Shown here: positions 36,349 through 45,306 of the stretch, one piece after another
Layout of the letters: every line of letters begins with the position of its first letter
Numbering within the stretch: position 1 is the first letter of the stretch
NCBI RefSeq assembly: GCF_042665595.1
Contig: NZ_JBHTCT010000037.1
Location: 1-64,000 of the forward strand
DNA from: Bhargavaea changchunensis
GTDB taxonomy: Bacteria; Bacillota; Bacilli; Bacillales_A; Planococcaceae
Direction: 5' to 3'
DNA length: 64,000 nucleotides
Notes under the pieces: model-generated
Databases searched by the model: none
What the model was told of the DNA's origin: nothing
What the model saw: the letters and a program-made list of their open reading frames with translations, nothing else
Made by a program: the position numbers and the translations under genes

Positions 36349-37664
36349 AATATATAGAGCATATCAAAACGGCAGTCCTCATTCTCCTTATCCTTCTTAG
36401 CGTCACACTGACTTTCTCCATATGGACATTCCGTCCCAATTACGAGCCGATCGAACAGTCACCGACATCTGAAATCACCCTCGGGGATAAACAGAAACTC
36501 AGTGAAGTAATACTTCCCTACAAGATAATCTCCACTTCCCGGGACGGCATAACCGGCACCACGGACAGGGAGGACATCAAGACGCTGATGGACTTCATGA
36601 AGACCTGGTCATTCCAGAACCTGGCCGAGGCTGACAAGGAGATCACAGCAGATGAGGCGGACGAAATCATCAGCCAGCCCGAATCCGTTACGCTCTTTTT
36701 CCGGTCTCCTATTCCGTTCGGAGTCGTGGACAGTCTGTTCCGGTTCAGTGATTCAGTGACGACAGAGTCAAGCTTCAGCCAGGTTGTCATTGAAACACAA
36801 TCGGACATCGGTCTTGTCCACTTTATCGGAGCAGACGGCGGGCGGAGATTTACAGCCCATGTGACCGGAGTGAAGCCGGAACGGCTGAGCAGCCTTATGG
36901 CGGGAGCCGAAGAGTACGAACCTTTTGCCGCAGTCGAGCGTGAAACAGCCAGGACGCTTTATCTTCCCGCAACAAGTAATTCGGTCAGCAACATGACCTT
37001 CTTCCAGCAGGATATCAGTCCTTCAGACTTCAGTGAAGCGCTGTTCCCTGATATAAGCATGGTAAAGAAGGAACCCTTCGGTGAGCATTCGGAAAAATAC
37101 TTTGATATCAATTACCAGATGATCGTTGATACACAGATGAAAACATTGAAATTTACGAATATCAGTATGAGAAGTGAAAATGAAGGGGTTTCCATCCCAA
37201 GTGAACTTCTTCTGGACAGTATGAATTTCGTCAACAAGCATGGAGGCTGGACCAATGACTTCGTCCTGTCCTCGATGGACCCGCTCCGTAAACTGATCAA
37301 ATACCGGATGGAGGTCGAGGGGTACCCCGTTTTCAGTGATAGCTCGCTTACTTTCACTGAAATCACCCAGATCTGGGGCAACGGCCAAATCTCCAGCTAT
37401 TCAAGACCTTATTACCAGCTGGGTCAACCCCTCCCGGAAAGTTCGGAAAAACGCCTTCCGGCCGGAACGGATGTGGCGGAATACCTTCGTCAACAACCGG
37501 AAGTCGACTTTGATCATGTAAGTGACATTGTCCGGGGATACGAACTCCAGCGAAATGAAGAAACGTTATACACGCTGGAGCCGGCTTGGTTCTACGAGGA
37601 GAGCGGGGAATGGTATCCTGTGAAAAAAGCCGGAACAGGAGGTGGCAGGAGTGGACTGGAGTAA
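36345..37664 (+). CDS. walH: WalRK regulatory membrane protein WalH (YycH)
   Basis: Single-pass membrane protein that, with WalI, adjusts WalK activity (inhibitory in B. subtilis). N-terminal TM helix (residues 9-28) with a large extracellular part. Sequence conservation is low in this family; assignment rests on the TM topology, length (439) and position. I prefer TTG 36345 (MKYIEHIKTAVLILL, seven bases after GGCGGGTG). GTG 36339 is also possible. It overlaps walK and walI. Confidence 0.92.
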   Translation: MKYIEHIKTAVLILLILLSVTLTFSIWTFRPNYEPIEQSPTSEITLGDKQKLSEVILPYKIISTSRDGITGTTDREDIKTLMDFMKTWSFQNLAEADKEITADEADEIISQPESVTLFFRSPIPFGVVDSLFRFSDSVTTESSFSQVVIETQSDIGLVHFIGADGGRRFTAHVTGVKPERLSSLMAGAEEYEPFAAVERETARTLYLPATSNSVSNMTFFQQDISPSDFSEALFPDISMVKKEPFGEHSEKYFDINYQMIVDTQMKTLKFTNISMRSENEGVSIPSELLLDSMNFVNKHGGWTNDFVLSSMDPLRKLIKYRMEVEGYPVFSDSSLTFTEITQIWGNGQISSYSRPYYQLGQPLPESSEKRLPAGTDVAEYLRQQPEVDFDHVSDIVRGYELQRNEETLYTLEPAWFYEESGEWYPVKKAGTGGGRSGLE

Positions 37665-38454
37665 GACAAAGACCATTTTCATCGTCGTATTCGCCATCCT
37701 GAATGTTTTCCTGTTCTCGCTATATTTGAACCGGTCCGAAAATCTCGAGGTGCTTGGTGAAACGAGCATTGAAGACCGGCTGAGGGTGGACGATATCACT
37801 TACGGTGATCTTCCGGAGACCAAGGAAGCCTTTCGTGTTTCCGGCGAATTGATGCCTGTCAGCACGACAGAGCTGAGGGAACTGGCAGGCCAGACGCCCA
37901 GGATTACTGGGGAAAATACACTCATTTCAGAGCTCGAGGAACCGTTTGGCCTGGAAGACAGTAAAGGCAAGCTGAACTTTGAGGACTTCCTTGAAAAATA
38001 TGTGACGAACGGCAAGGATTACACGCTATGGGAAGTGGATGAGGAAAATCGGGTTGCGACCTTTTTCCAGGAATATGACGGCAGAACAATCTTTTATAAT
38101 GAGAATTCGACGCTGACCGTCCATTGGAATGCAGAACGGGAAGTCACCCGGTACGAGCAGTCCATGTTGTACAATCTGAAGGATATTAACGAAAAGAAAA
38201 CCCTGAATACGCCTCTCCAGGCAATCAGCTTGCTGTCCCGGTCGGGCAGTCTGCAGCCGGGTTCCGACGTCAGGGAAGTGAAACTGGGCTACTCTCCGCT
38301 TGTGCAGTTAACTCAGACGCAAGTACTGGTGCCGACCTGGCATATTCATGTAGAATTGGACGATGGCACTACGGCCGATCACTTCGTCAACGCAGTGGAT
38401 AATAAGATAATGGACAAACTTTCCGAACCAGACACAGAAGAAGAAGAACAGTAG
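37651..38454 (+). CDS. walI: WalRK regulatory membrane protein WalI (YycI)
   Basis: Partner of WalH with the same topology: N-terminal TM (MDWSKTKTIFIVVFAILNVF) and an extracellular domain. GTG 37651, 5 nt after GGAGGTGG, gives the family-typical MDWSKTK start; the upstream GTG 37642 overlaps the ribosome binding site. 267 residues, overlapping walH by 14 bp. Confidence 0.94.
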   Translation: MDWSKTKTIFIVVFAILNVFLFSLYLNRSENLEVLGETSIEDRLRVDDITYGDLPETKEAFRVSGELMPVSTTELRELAGQTPRITGENTLISELEEPFGLEDSKGKLNFEDFLEKYVTNGKDYTLWEVDEENRVATFFQEYDGRTIFYNENSTLTVHWNAEREVTRYEQSMLYNLKDINEKKTLNTPLQAISLLSRSGSLQPGSDVREVKLGYSPLVQLTQTQVLVPTWHIHVELDDGTTADHFVNAVDNKIMDKLSEPDTEEEEQ

Positions 38455-38465
38455 GAGGCCGAAAC

Positions 38466-39254
38466 GTGAGATTCAGTGTATTGGCCAGCGGCAGTACGGG
38501 CAATTGCATTTATATAGAAAACGATGAGCATGCCTTCCTTGTGGACGCGGGCTTGAGCAACAAGAAGCTCGAGGGGCTTCTCGGAGGCATCGGCCGCAGC
38601 ATGAAGCAGGTCGACGGCATCTTCGTCACGCACGAACACAGTGATCACATCAGAGGTCTGGGCGTGGCGGCCAGGAAGTATGGCATGCCGATCTACGCAA
38701 ACGAAAAGACGTGGAAAGCGATGGACGGCCTGGTCGGAGACATTCCGGTCGGCCAGCGGTACACCTTTGATATGGAAGCGGTGAAGTCGTTCGGCAGTCT
38801 TGACATCCAGTCGTTCGCGGTTTCGCATGACGCCGCTAACCCGATGTTTTATGTTTTCCATGACAGCGGGCGCAAGCTTGCTCTCATCACAGATACCGGC
38901 TATGTGAGCGACCGGATGAAAGGCTGGATTTCCGGGTCGGACGCATTCGTCTTTGAAAGCAACCATGATGTCGGCATGCTCCAGATGGGCCGCTACCCAT
39001 GGAACGTCAAGCGGCGCATCCTGAGCGATGTCGGCCACGTATCGAATGAGGATGCGGCGGTCGCAATGAGTGAAGTGGTGGAGCAGAAGGAAACACGCAT
39101 CTACCTTTCCCATCTGTCAAAAGACAACAATATGAAAGACCTTGCGAGACTGAGTGTTTCGCAGACGCTTGAAACTTGCGGCGTCCGGCCCGGCGAATTC
39201 GTGCATCTGTTTGACACCGATGCAGAAGAACCGACCGAGCTGGTCACCGTCTGA
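38466..39254 (+). CDS. walJ: WalJ (YycJ) metallo-beta-lactamase-fold exonuclease
   Basis: MBL-fold hydrolase with metal motif THEHSDHI (about residues 55-62), further His/Asp in SHDA and DTGY, and SHVSNED-type ending. Family members have 5'-3' exonuclease activity and are linked to mismatch repair in other Bacilli. 262 residues, start ATG 38466 after AGGAGG. Last gene of the wal operon before a strong terminator. Confidence 0.95.
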   Translation: MRFSVLASGSTGNCIYIENDEHAFLVDAGLSNKKLEGLLGGIGRSMKQVDGIFVTHEHSDHIRGLGVAARKYGMPIYANEKTWKAMDGLVGDIPVGQRYTFDMEAVKSFGSLDIQSFAVSHDAANPMFYVFHDSGRKLALITDTGYVSDRMKGWISGSDAFVFESNHDVGMLQMGRYPWNVKRRILSDVGHVSNEDAAVAMSEVVEQKETRIYLSHLSKDNNMKDLARLSVSQTLETCGVRPGEFVHLFDTDAEEPTELVTV

Positions 39255-39258
39255 ACAG

Positions 39259-39292
39259 AATCCGTCCCTTGAGGGGGCGGATTTTTGTTTTG
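39259..39292 (+). terminator. wal operon terminator
   Basis: AATCCGTCCC (39259-39268), TTGA loop, GGGGCGGATT (39274-39283), then TTTTGTTTT. Confidence 0.85.
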
Positions 39293-39383
39293 GAGAGACA
39301 CAACAAGCCTTGCTGTGTTCAATTTCCTCCAATCGGGTAGATTAACCGTAAATGCGGTTTTTCATGAAGAAAGGATGGATTGG

Positions 39384-40559
39384 ATGGTCAACTTGGAAAC
39401 GGGGCGGCGAAGACTGCGTTATGCAGGCACGGCCGGCATGCTGTCGGCAGCGCTTCTCCTGCAGGGCTGTCTCTCCCCCGAGAAGGATGCAAAGGGAGAG
39501 GATAACAATATCAATACCGTTGCGGATACAGAGTCGGCAGAAGGAAACGGAAAGGGCAGTGATGCACCGGAAACGGCGCTTGAGCTGCAGGATGGCATCG
39601 TCGGCGCAGTCGATGAAGCGTCCGCCGCTGTTGTCGGCGTGACCAACCTCCAGACTGCCGGTAACTACTGGACCGGCTCCGAAGAGACTGTTCCGGCAGG
39701 TGTCGGCTCGGGCGTAATCTATAAGCAGGAAGAGGGAAAAGCGTACGTCGTCACGAACAACCATGTCGTTGAGGGCGCTTCACAAATCGAAATCACGTTG
39801 GAGGACGGCACAAAAGTTCCCGCCAAGCTGCTTGGCGCGGATATTTGGACTGACCTGGCCGTTGTCGAAATGGATGATGCCGATGTGCAGGATGTCATTG
39901 AGTTCGGGGATTCTGATGAGTTGAAACGGGGACAGACCGCAATCGCCATCGGCAACCCGCTCGGTCTCGGTTTTTCGGGTTCGGTTACAGTCGGCGTCAT
40001 ATCAGGAAAGGAGCGGTCCATACCGGTCGACCTGAACGGGGATCAGTCTATTGACTGGAACGCAGAAGTCCTCCAGACCGATGCTGCCATCAACCCGGGC
40101 AACTCGGGAGGCGCACTTGTCGACCTGAACGGCAGGCTGATCGGGATCAACTCGATGAAAATCGCCGAAGCTTCGGTCGAGGGGATCGGCCTGGCCATTC
40201 CGATCAATTCCGCTGTGCCGATCATCGAAGACCTGGAGGAACACGGGGAAGTCCGCCGTCCGCAAATGGGGGTGACTCTGTTTGACCTGATCGATATTCC
40301 GGCAGTTTATCAGCAGGAGGAACTGAACCTTCCGAAAGAGGTCACGGAAGGCGTGGTTGTGGATCAGGTGATGCAGGGATCCCCGGCACAGAAAGCCGGA
40401 CTTCGCCAGTATGACGTCATCATTGCAATGGACGGGGAACCGATTGCGAATTTGATCGACTTGCGGAAGTACTTGTATAATGAGGTGAAACAGGGCGATA
40501 CGGTAACGCTCGAGGTGTATCGGGCCGGTGAATCCATGAAGACCGAGATTAAATTCTAG
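39384..40559 (+). CDS. htrA: HtrA-type serine protease with a lipoprotein-like N-terminus (YyxA position)
   Basis: Surface quality-control protease. The trypsin-like domain carries the triad His (TNNHVVEG), Asp (WTDLAVVEM) and Ser (NPGNSGGALVD); a PDZ domain follows (VVVDQVMQGSPAQKAGLRQYDVI). ATG 39384 is 9 nt after AAGAAAGG. Then the product begins MVNLETGRRRLRYAGTAGML and has LQGC (Cys29) after a hydrophobic stretch, a lipobox-like ending instead of the usual N-terminal TM anchor of YyxA. ATG 39375 is three codons upstream. 391 residues, after walJ as in B. subtilis. Confidence 0.93.
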   Translation: MVNLETGRRRLRYAGTAGMLSAALLLQGCLSPEKDAKGEDNNINTVADTESAEGNGKGSDAPETALELQDGIVGAVDEASAAVVGVTNLQTAGNYWTGSEETVPAGVGSGVIYKQEEGKAYVVTNNHVVEGASQIEITLEDGTKVPAKLLGADIWTDLAVVEMDDADVQDVIEFGDSDELKRGQTAIAIGNPLGLGFSGSVTVGVISGKERSIPVDLNGDQSIDWNAEVLQTDAAINPGNSGGALVDLNGRLIGINSMKIAEASVEGIGLAIPINSAVPIIEDLEEHGEVRRPQMGVTLFDLIDIPAVYQQEELNLPKEVTEGVVVDQVMQGSPAQKAGLRQYDVIIAMDGEPIANLIDLRKYLYNEVKQGDTVTLEVYRAGESMKTEIKF

Positions 40560-40608
40560 CAAGTTGCAACTAAATAACTGAAATTTTGGTCTAGTATTAC
40601 AAATATAA

Positions 40609-40974
40609 CTATCCACAAGGGGCAGCACGGTAAGATTTAAACCGGCTGCCTGTGTTTTTGGAAAGAATAATTGCAATTGTCCACTAATGTGGATAACTAT
40701 TTGCAAATGTTTATAACTTTCTGTAGTGGAAAAGGAGGTATTTGATTGGAAATCGTCAAGAAAAAAGCGTGCGGAACCCATATATACCGGGCTTTAGACG
40801 AAGTTACTGCCGAGACAGCTGCGTTTCCGAACATGGAAGCCATCAACAATAACGAGGAGTTATCCACACCTTGTGACTATTGCCAACAGGCTGCAATATA
40901 TGTGGTATCGAACATACACTCGCCCACCATATCTTGATTTAGGCTGTGGATATGTGCATAATTCCTGTGAACAA
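40609..40974. promoter_or_regulatory. DnaA-box cluster around rlmH (yydA-type cluster)
   Basis: Perfect boxes TGTGGATAA (40688-40696) and TTATCCACA (40860-40868, inside the small CxxH gene). One-mismatch boxes CTATCCACA (40609-40617), TGTGGATAT (40945-40953) and TGTGCATAA (40953-40961). Weaker ones at 40677, 40708 and 40966. B. subtilis has a DnaA-box cluster next to yydA, the rlmH orthologue, so this looks conserved. Confidence 0.8.
40746..40937 (+). CDS. Small CxxH/CxxC protein (BA_5709 family)
   Basis: 63 residues with one CGTH (CxxH) and one CDYC (CxxC) pair, which would form a four-ligand metal site. Members occur between htrA and rlmH in Bacilli. No function is known. TTG 40746 lies 8-9 nt after AAAAGGAGG. 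A perfect DnaA box lies within its coding sequence. Confidence 0.85.
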   Translation: MEIVKKKACGTHIYRALDEVTAETAAFPNMEAINNNEELSTPCDYCQQAAIYVVSNIHSPTIS

Positions 40975-40999
40975 CCGATTTGATAAAGGTGGACAAGCT

Positions 41000-41479
41000 G
41001 TGAATATTACAATTGTTACAGTCGGAAAACTCAAAGAAAAGTATCTGAAAATGGGCATTGAGGAATATGAAAAACGGCTTCGGCCCTATGCGAAAATGCA
41101 ACTGACCGAAGTACCTGACGAAAAAGCCCCCGAGCAGTTGAGTGATGCGGAGATGGAAATGGTGAAGAAAAAAGAGGGAGACCGGATTTTGTCGAAGATT
41201 CCCTCCGATGCCCACGTGATCGCACTCGCCATCGACGGTAGGCAGCGGTCATCAGAAGAGCTTGCGGGGAACCTGGAATCACTGATGACCTACGGCAAGA
41301 GCAAGGTCGTATTTGTCATCGGCGGGTCACTTGGCCTGCATGCCGATGTCCTGAATAGAGCGGACGAAAAACTCAGCTTTTCCAAGATGACCTTCCCCCA
41401 CCAGCTGATGAAACTGGTATTGATGGAGCAGGTCTACAGGGCGTTCCGGATTATGAAGAATGAGCCATACCATAAATAA
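41000..41479 (+). CDS. rlmH: 23S rRNA (pseudouridine-1915-N3)-methyltransferase RlmH
   Basis: SPOUT-family SAM methyltransferase that modifies the ribosomal A-loop helix 69. 159 residues exactly as in B. subtilis, with VFVIGGSLGLHADVL (knot region), FPHQLMKLVLMEQVYRAFRI and the terminal EPYHK. GTG 41000 has AAAGGTGG 7 nt upstream; the longer frame from 40946 runs through the DnaA boxes. Confidence 0.97.
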   Translation: MNITIVTVGKLKEKYLKMGIEEYEKRLRPYAKMQLTEVPDEKAPEQLSDAEMEMVKKKEGDRILSKIPSDAHVIALAIDGRQRSSEELAGNLESLMTYGKSKVVFVIGGSLGLHADVLNRADEKLSFSKMTFPHQLMKLVLMEQVYRAFRIMKNEPYHK

Positions 41480-41583
41480 GTGCAGTTTCATGTAAATAAA
41501 CCCAAAGACGTAAACATTGATTACTAATAATAACCCTGTTATATTTAGTTTGAATTAAAGATAATTAAAAAGGTGGAGAGATC

Positions 41584-42543
41584 ATGAAAGGTTGGCAATT
41601 CACTAAAACACATGAACCACTTCAACTCGTAGAGCAAGAAGATCCGAAGGCGGCTCCAGGACGTGTAGTAATTGATACGAAGGCAGTAGGTTTATGCCAT
41701 TCTGATGTTGGGTCTCTGGAGGATGAGGGCTGGATGACATTGATGGATGCACCGGTCATTATGGGCCATGAAAATGCCGGCGTCATTTCTGAAGTAGGCG
41801 AAGGTGTTACTGATTTTAAGGTCGGGGATCGTGTAGCTATATGCCCAACCGGACCATCCAGAACAGCTCCAGGATATGCTTATGACGGTGGTTTCGGGAC
41901 CAAAATTCATGCGCCTGCAGAAGATCTGGTCCGTGTTCCGGATGAGCTTTCCATGGAAATGGCCGCATCAGCGACGGATGCGGGTATGACTTCATACTCC
42001 GCTTTGTTTAATGTGGGACAAGCAAAACCAGGCATGAACATTGCCCTGATCGGTATTGGCGGACTCGGTCAATTCGCACTGCAGGCGGCTGTAGCAAAAG
42101 GAATCAAGAATATCTATGCAGCCGATGTGAGTGAGAAGGCGCGTGAATTGGCCAAGGAAATCGGGGCAGCAGAAGTGGTATCCGATATTAAAGATCTGGC
42201 AGACAAAGACCTGGACCTGATTGTGGATTACGCAGGGTTTGGAGTCACCACTTCTGATGCATTGGAAGTTGTGAAACCAGGCGGAACGGTTGTATTGGTA
42301 GGCATGGGGAAACTGGAAACGACAATCAATACGACTTCATTTATCACAGGCGCCAAGAGATTACTGGCGAATGTGGGCGGGACACCTCAGGATATCGCTG
42401 ATATCTATGAACTGATGGCAGCGGGCAAACTGAATCCAAAACTAACGAAGATTAAATTCAAAGACATCCCTGAAGGCATTGAAAAACTAAAAGCCGGAGA
42501 AGTACAAGGCCGTCTGGTAGCCGTGTATGAGGGAGACGAATAA
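41584..42543 (+). CDS. Zinc-type alcohol dehydrogenase-like protein (MDR family)
   Basis: NAD(P)-dependent medium-chain dehydrogenase. Catalytic zinc ligands C38 (GLCHSDV) and H59-E60 (GHENAG) are present, and the Rossmann motif is IGGLGQFAL (near 158-168). The structural-zinc loop with four Cys is absent; instead the stretch is CPTGPSRTAPGYAYD. 319 residues. The substrate cannot be told. The gene is visibly richer in A/T third positions than its neighbours, begins a non-conserved stretch and is closed by a 15-bp terminator. Confidence 0.85.
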   Translation: MKGWQFTKTHEPLQLVEQEDPKAAPGRVVIDTKAVGLCHSDVGSLEDEGWMTLMDAPVIMGHENAGVISEVGEGVTDFKVGDRVAICPTGPSRTAPGYAYDGGFGTKIHAPAEDLVRVPDELSMEMAASATDAGMTSYSALFNVGQAKPGMNIALIGIGGLGQFALQAAVAKGIKNIYAADVSEKARELAKEIGAAEVVSDIKDLADKDLDLIVDYAGFGVTTSDALEVVKPGGTVVLVGMGKLETTINTTSFITGAKRLLANVGGTPQDIADIYELMAAGKLNPKLTKIKFKDIPEGIEKLKAGEVQGRLVAVYEGDE

Positions 42544-42588
42544 ATAACACAAGTCTCATGAATAAATGTAAAGGGACGGAAATAAATG

Positions 42589-42628
42589 ACCACCTGGAAG
42601 CTGAATGGACAGCTTCCAGGTGGTTTTA
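42589..42628 (+). terminator. Terminator of the dehydrogenase gene
   Basis: Perfect 15-bp stem ACCACCTGGAAGCTG (42589-42603), AATGGA loop, matching arm 42610-42624, then TTTTATC. It is within convergent genes and may work both ways. Confidence 0.93.
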
Positions 42629-42639
42629 TCGTTTGCACG

Positions 42640-43296
42640 CTAAATAGATGGATCAAACGTATTTTTCTCGATACTCATGGTTCCTTCTTTCGTACTTTTT
42701 ATGATCGTATCGAAATGTTCACTGTATGGGTGCATAAAGACTTCGTACTGTATACGTCTCTCGTTGTGGGATTGCTTTAGATATTCAAGTTCTGTTCCCC
42801 GCTCCTCTATATCTCTTCCAAATCGCCGTTCGAGCTCTGTGCTGCCGTCCGTATAAAAATAAATCAGCAGATCGAATAGTTCGGGGTCAGCGAACGCCAC
42901 ACTCATTCCCTCTACAATCGTTACATTATTTTCTGAAGAGAGTCGCTCAGCTGAAGAATAATGTGTTTCAATTGTCAGCAGATCCAAGCCTTCTCTAATC
43001 ATGCGGATGTCTCTTTCCAGTGAAGGGATGTGATGTGCTGCGGGATGGCAGGCCGTCATTTTAAAGTGGTGTAACGTTCCCTTGTAAGGGTACTTAATAT
43101 CTGAGTGTTTCCTGATGCTTGAACTGACGATATAGGGATCTGTATTCAAGTAATTCGCCTCTAACTTTAGGGCATCCATCAGCTGTTGAGCAAAAGTGGT
43201 TTTACCGGCAGCTCCATGACCCGAAATACCGATGATCAACTGCTTATCGGAGTTGCGGATCCAGCCTGTGAGGTTCTGAATTAAACGGTCCATCAT
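42640..43296 (-). CDS. P-loop kinase related to uridine kinase/phosphoribulokinase
   Basis: 218-residue P-loop protein with Walker A GISGHGAAGKTT (near residues 22-33), DPYIV, a VEGMSVAF segment and basic RRFGRDIEERG lid region typical of Udk-like kinases. The phosphate acceptor is not clear. ATG 43296 or 43293. A/T-rich coding; not part of the conserved backbone. Convergent with the dehydrogenase gene. Confidence 0.7.
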   Translation of the reverse strand: MMDRLIQNLTGWIRNSDKQLIIGISGHGAAGKTTFAQQLMDALKLEANYLNTDPYIVSSSIRKHSDIKYPYKGTLHHFKMTACHPAAHHIPSLERDIRMIREGLDLLTIETHYSSAERLSSENNVTIVEGMSVAFADPELFDLLIYFYTDGSTELERRFGRDIEERGTELEYLKQSHNERRIQYEVFMHPYSEHFDTIIKSTKEGTMSIEKNTFDPSI

Positions 43297-43410
43297 TCAC
43301 TCTCTTTTCAATGATTCATTCCAGACAATCATACCAGAAATTAGCTGCAGCCAGACTAAATGACCTTTCATAGGCTACACTTAAGGCAGATAAAAAAAGG
43401 ATGTGACCAG

Positions 43411-43605
43411 ATGAGATACAGCAAAACCGTCATGACCAAGCTGATCAACCAGCACCGAGATTTGCATGATGAACTAAAGAAGATCAAATCCGAAATGGGC
43501 CTGGAGAAAAACTTGGCCATCAAAGCGCTGTATCATTCAACCGTAGCGGATGACGGTCCTTATATGAAGGAATATCAAGCATTGGATCGCCAGCACGGTG
43601 AGTAA
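43411..43605 (+). CDS. Small protein of unknown function
   Basis: 64 residues, MRYSKTVMTKLINQHRDLHD and onwards; charged, mostly helical by composition, no recognised motif. ATG 43411 has AAAAAGGATG about 9 nt upstream, which makes translation plausible. A/T-rich coding. It could be a spurious frame, but the start signal is good and a hairpin terminator follows. Confidence 0.45.
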   Translation: MRYSKTVMTKLINQHRDLHDELKKIKSEMGLEKNLAIKALYHSTVADDGPYMKEYQALDRQHGE

Positions 43606-43623
43606 CAGCAGACGACCAAAAGA

Positions 43624-43680
43624 AATGATCATCGGATCTGTCCCATTGACTGGACAAGGATTCGATGATCATTTTACGTT
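43624..43680. terminator. Bidirectional terminator between the small gene and rluF
   Basis: AATGATCATCG (43624-43634) pairs with CGATGATCATT (43663-43673); both flanks carry T-rich tails for their strand. Confidence 0.75.
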
Positions 43681-43689
43681 CTATGGCCA

Positions 43690-44397
43690 TTACCATTCTT
43701 TCGGCTCGTAGTTTAACTCTCTAAATAATGCGGTCCGTTCTTTTTTCGACAGGTCCCTCCATTGTCCGGGAGGAAGGTTGCCCAGATGGATATTCATGAT
43801 CCGGATTCTCTGCAGCCGGTAAACCTGATATCCCAACGCCTCGCACATGCGGCGGATCTGACGGTTCAGCCCCTGTGTCAGAATGATCTTGAAATCGTAT
43901 TTTGATAATTGCTCTGTCTTGCAGGGAAGTGTTTTTGTTCCCAATATCTTGACGCCCTCTTCCATGTTCTTCAGGAATTCAGGGTTGATCGGTTTATCCA
44001 CTGAAACGATGTATTCTTTTTCATGCCTGTTTTCGGAACGCAGGATTTCATTGACGATATCGCCGTCATTCGTAAGAAGGATCAGGCCTTCAGAATCTTT
44101 ATCAAGGCGCCCGATGTTAAATACTCTCAAGGGATGATTGACCAGGTCGACAATATTCCCTTTTACGCTTTTTTCTGTCGTGCTCGTAATGCCTACAGGT
44201 TTGTTCAAGGCAAGATAGACATTGTTTCTTGCGACCCGGACGGGGTTTCCGTCCACCCGGACATCATCTCCGGGTTCGACTTGAGTGCCGATCGAGACAC
44301 GTTTGCCGTTGATCGTCACGCGCCCTTCTTCAATGAGCCTATCGGCACCGCGCCTGGATGTCTTTCCGGATTCACTGATGTATTTATTAATACGCAT
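43690..44397 (-). CDS. rluF: 23S rRNA pseudouridine synthase, RluF type
   Basis: RsuA-family enzyme isomerising uridine in rRNA. S4 domain at residues 1-60 (SESGKTSRRGADRLIEEGRVTINGKRV), the catalytic Asp in GRLDKDSEGLILLTND, and the C-terminal TQGLNRQIRRMCEALGY. The motif set fits RluF (U2604 of 23S) better than RsuA or RluB, but specificity is inferred. 235 residues. Not near its usual neighbours in Bacillus; part of the A/T-richer islet. Confidence 0.88.
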   Translation of the reverse strand: MRINKYISESGKTSRRGADRLIEEGRVTINGKRVSIGTQVEPGDDVRVDGNPVRVARNNVYLALNKPVGITSTTEKSVKGNIVDLVNHPLRVFNIGRLDKDSEGLILLTNDGDIVNEILRSENRHEKEYIVSVDKPINPEFLKNMEEGVKILGTKTLPCKTEQLSKYDFKIILTQGLNRQIRRMCEALGYQVYRLQRIRIMNIHLGNLPPGQWRDLSKKERTALFRELNYEPKEW

Positions 44398-44621
44398 GTC
44401 TGCACATCCCTTATCAGAGGATTGTTTGGTTTGATGCTTACTATACGTTGTTTTATGGGTGAATCACAAATTTTGATTACAGAGCCGTCCTGAGAGCCGG
44501 CTCGAAAGTGGACCAGTTCAAATACAGATCATCATTTGAGTACCTGCCTTCATGATTAAATATGTATTAAAAATGGGTTTCGGTAAAGGATAAATACGAA
44601 TCAGGAAGGAGGAGTCCATAT

Positions 44622-44960
44622 ATGAGTGTGCTTTCACGGATTGCGCTGGCGCTTTTGATTATTGGTGGGATAAACTGGGGATTGATCGGTTTTTTCCGGT
44701 TTGATTTAGTTGCAACTCTATTTGGCGGTCAAGATGCATTCTTGTCCAGGGTGGTTTATGGTCTTGTCGGAATCAGTGCCCTAGTCTGTATCGGTCTGTT
44801 GTTTAAACCGAGCGAGGAGATTGACACCGTGGCTGACAGTGACCGACCCTCAAGAATTTCCAACCAGGATCTGCGCACAGAATTCGGTGAGGAGCCCGAT
44901 TTCAGTAAAGAGCGGGATGCTGAGGAAAAAGGGACGAACCGTAACATTGATGGATTGTAA
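44622..44960 (+). CDS. DUF378 domain membrane protein
   Basis: Two TM segments (residues 5-25 and 42-62) with the conserved INWGLIGFFRFDLVATLFGG and RVVYGLVGISAL motifs of DUF378 (YuzA type), followed by a hydrophilic tail (65-112) not usual in the short family members. Function unknown. ATG 44622 after GAAGGAGGAG. Confidence 0.8.
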   Translation: MSVLSRIALALLIIGGINWGLIGFFRFDLVATLFGGQDAFLSRVVYGLVGISALVCIGLLFKPSEEIDTVADSDRPSRISNQDLRTEFGEEPDFSKERDAEEKGTNRNIDGL

Positions 44961-45022
44961 TAATAAACACTGCTTGGCACCGCTCAGAATTTATACTGCT
45001 CCAGCGTTAGAACGAATTCATA

Positions 45023-45060
45023 GGCTTTCATCCGTATCATGCGGATGAAAGCCTTTTCTA
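45023..45060 (+). terminator. Terminator after the DUF378 gene
   Basis: GGCTTTCATCCG (45023-45034), 7-nt loop, CGGATGAAAGCC (45042-45053), TTTT. The 345-bp gap 44961-45306 otherwise holds only the mqo promoter. Confidence 0.88.
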
Positions 45061-45192
45061 GTCTGTGCCGCTGAATGCTCTTTTACGCATGGTGTTCCTT
45101 GTTCGGTCCGCGAGGCCTGATTGAAGATGCAAAAAAGGTATAATTGTACTGTGTGCAATCGGAAGTAAATAGGAAAGTCAATTATCGAACTA

Positions 45193-45201
45193 TGTTATAA
45201 T
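45193..45201 (+). promoter_or_regulatory. mqo promoter (extended -10)
   Basis: TGT-TATAAT (45193-45201), a perfect -10 with the TG extension; no good -35 is visible. The start codon is 105 bp downstream. Confidence 0.6.
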
Positions 45202-45306
45202 AAAGATTAAGAATTAACATAACTGTGTTCCCGGCCGGTGCCTGTTGGTCACCGGGGCAGGAGCTCTGTTTTATTATTATAAATCCAGGGGATAAGGAAG
45301 GTTGTC

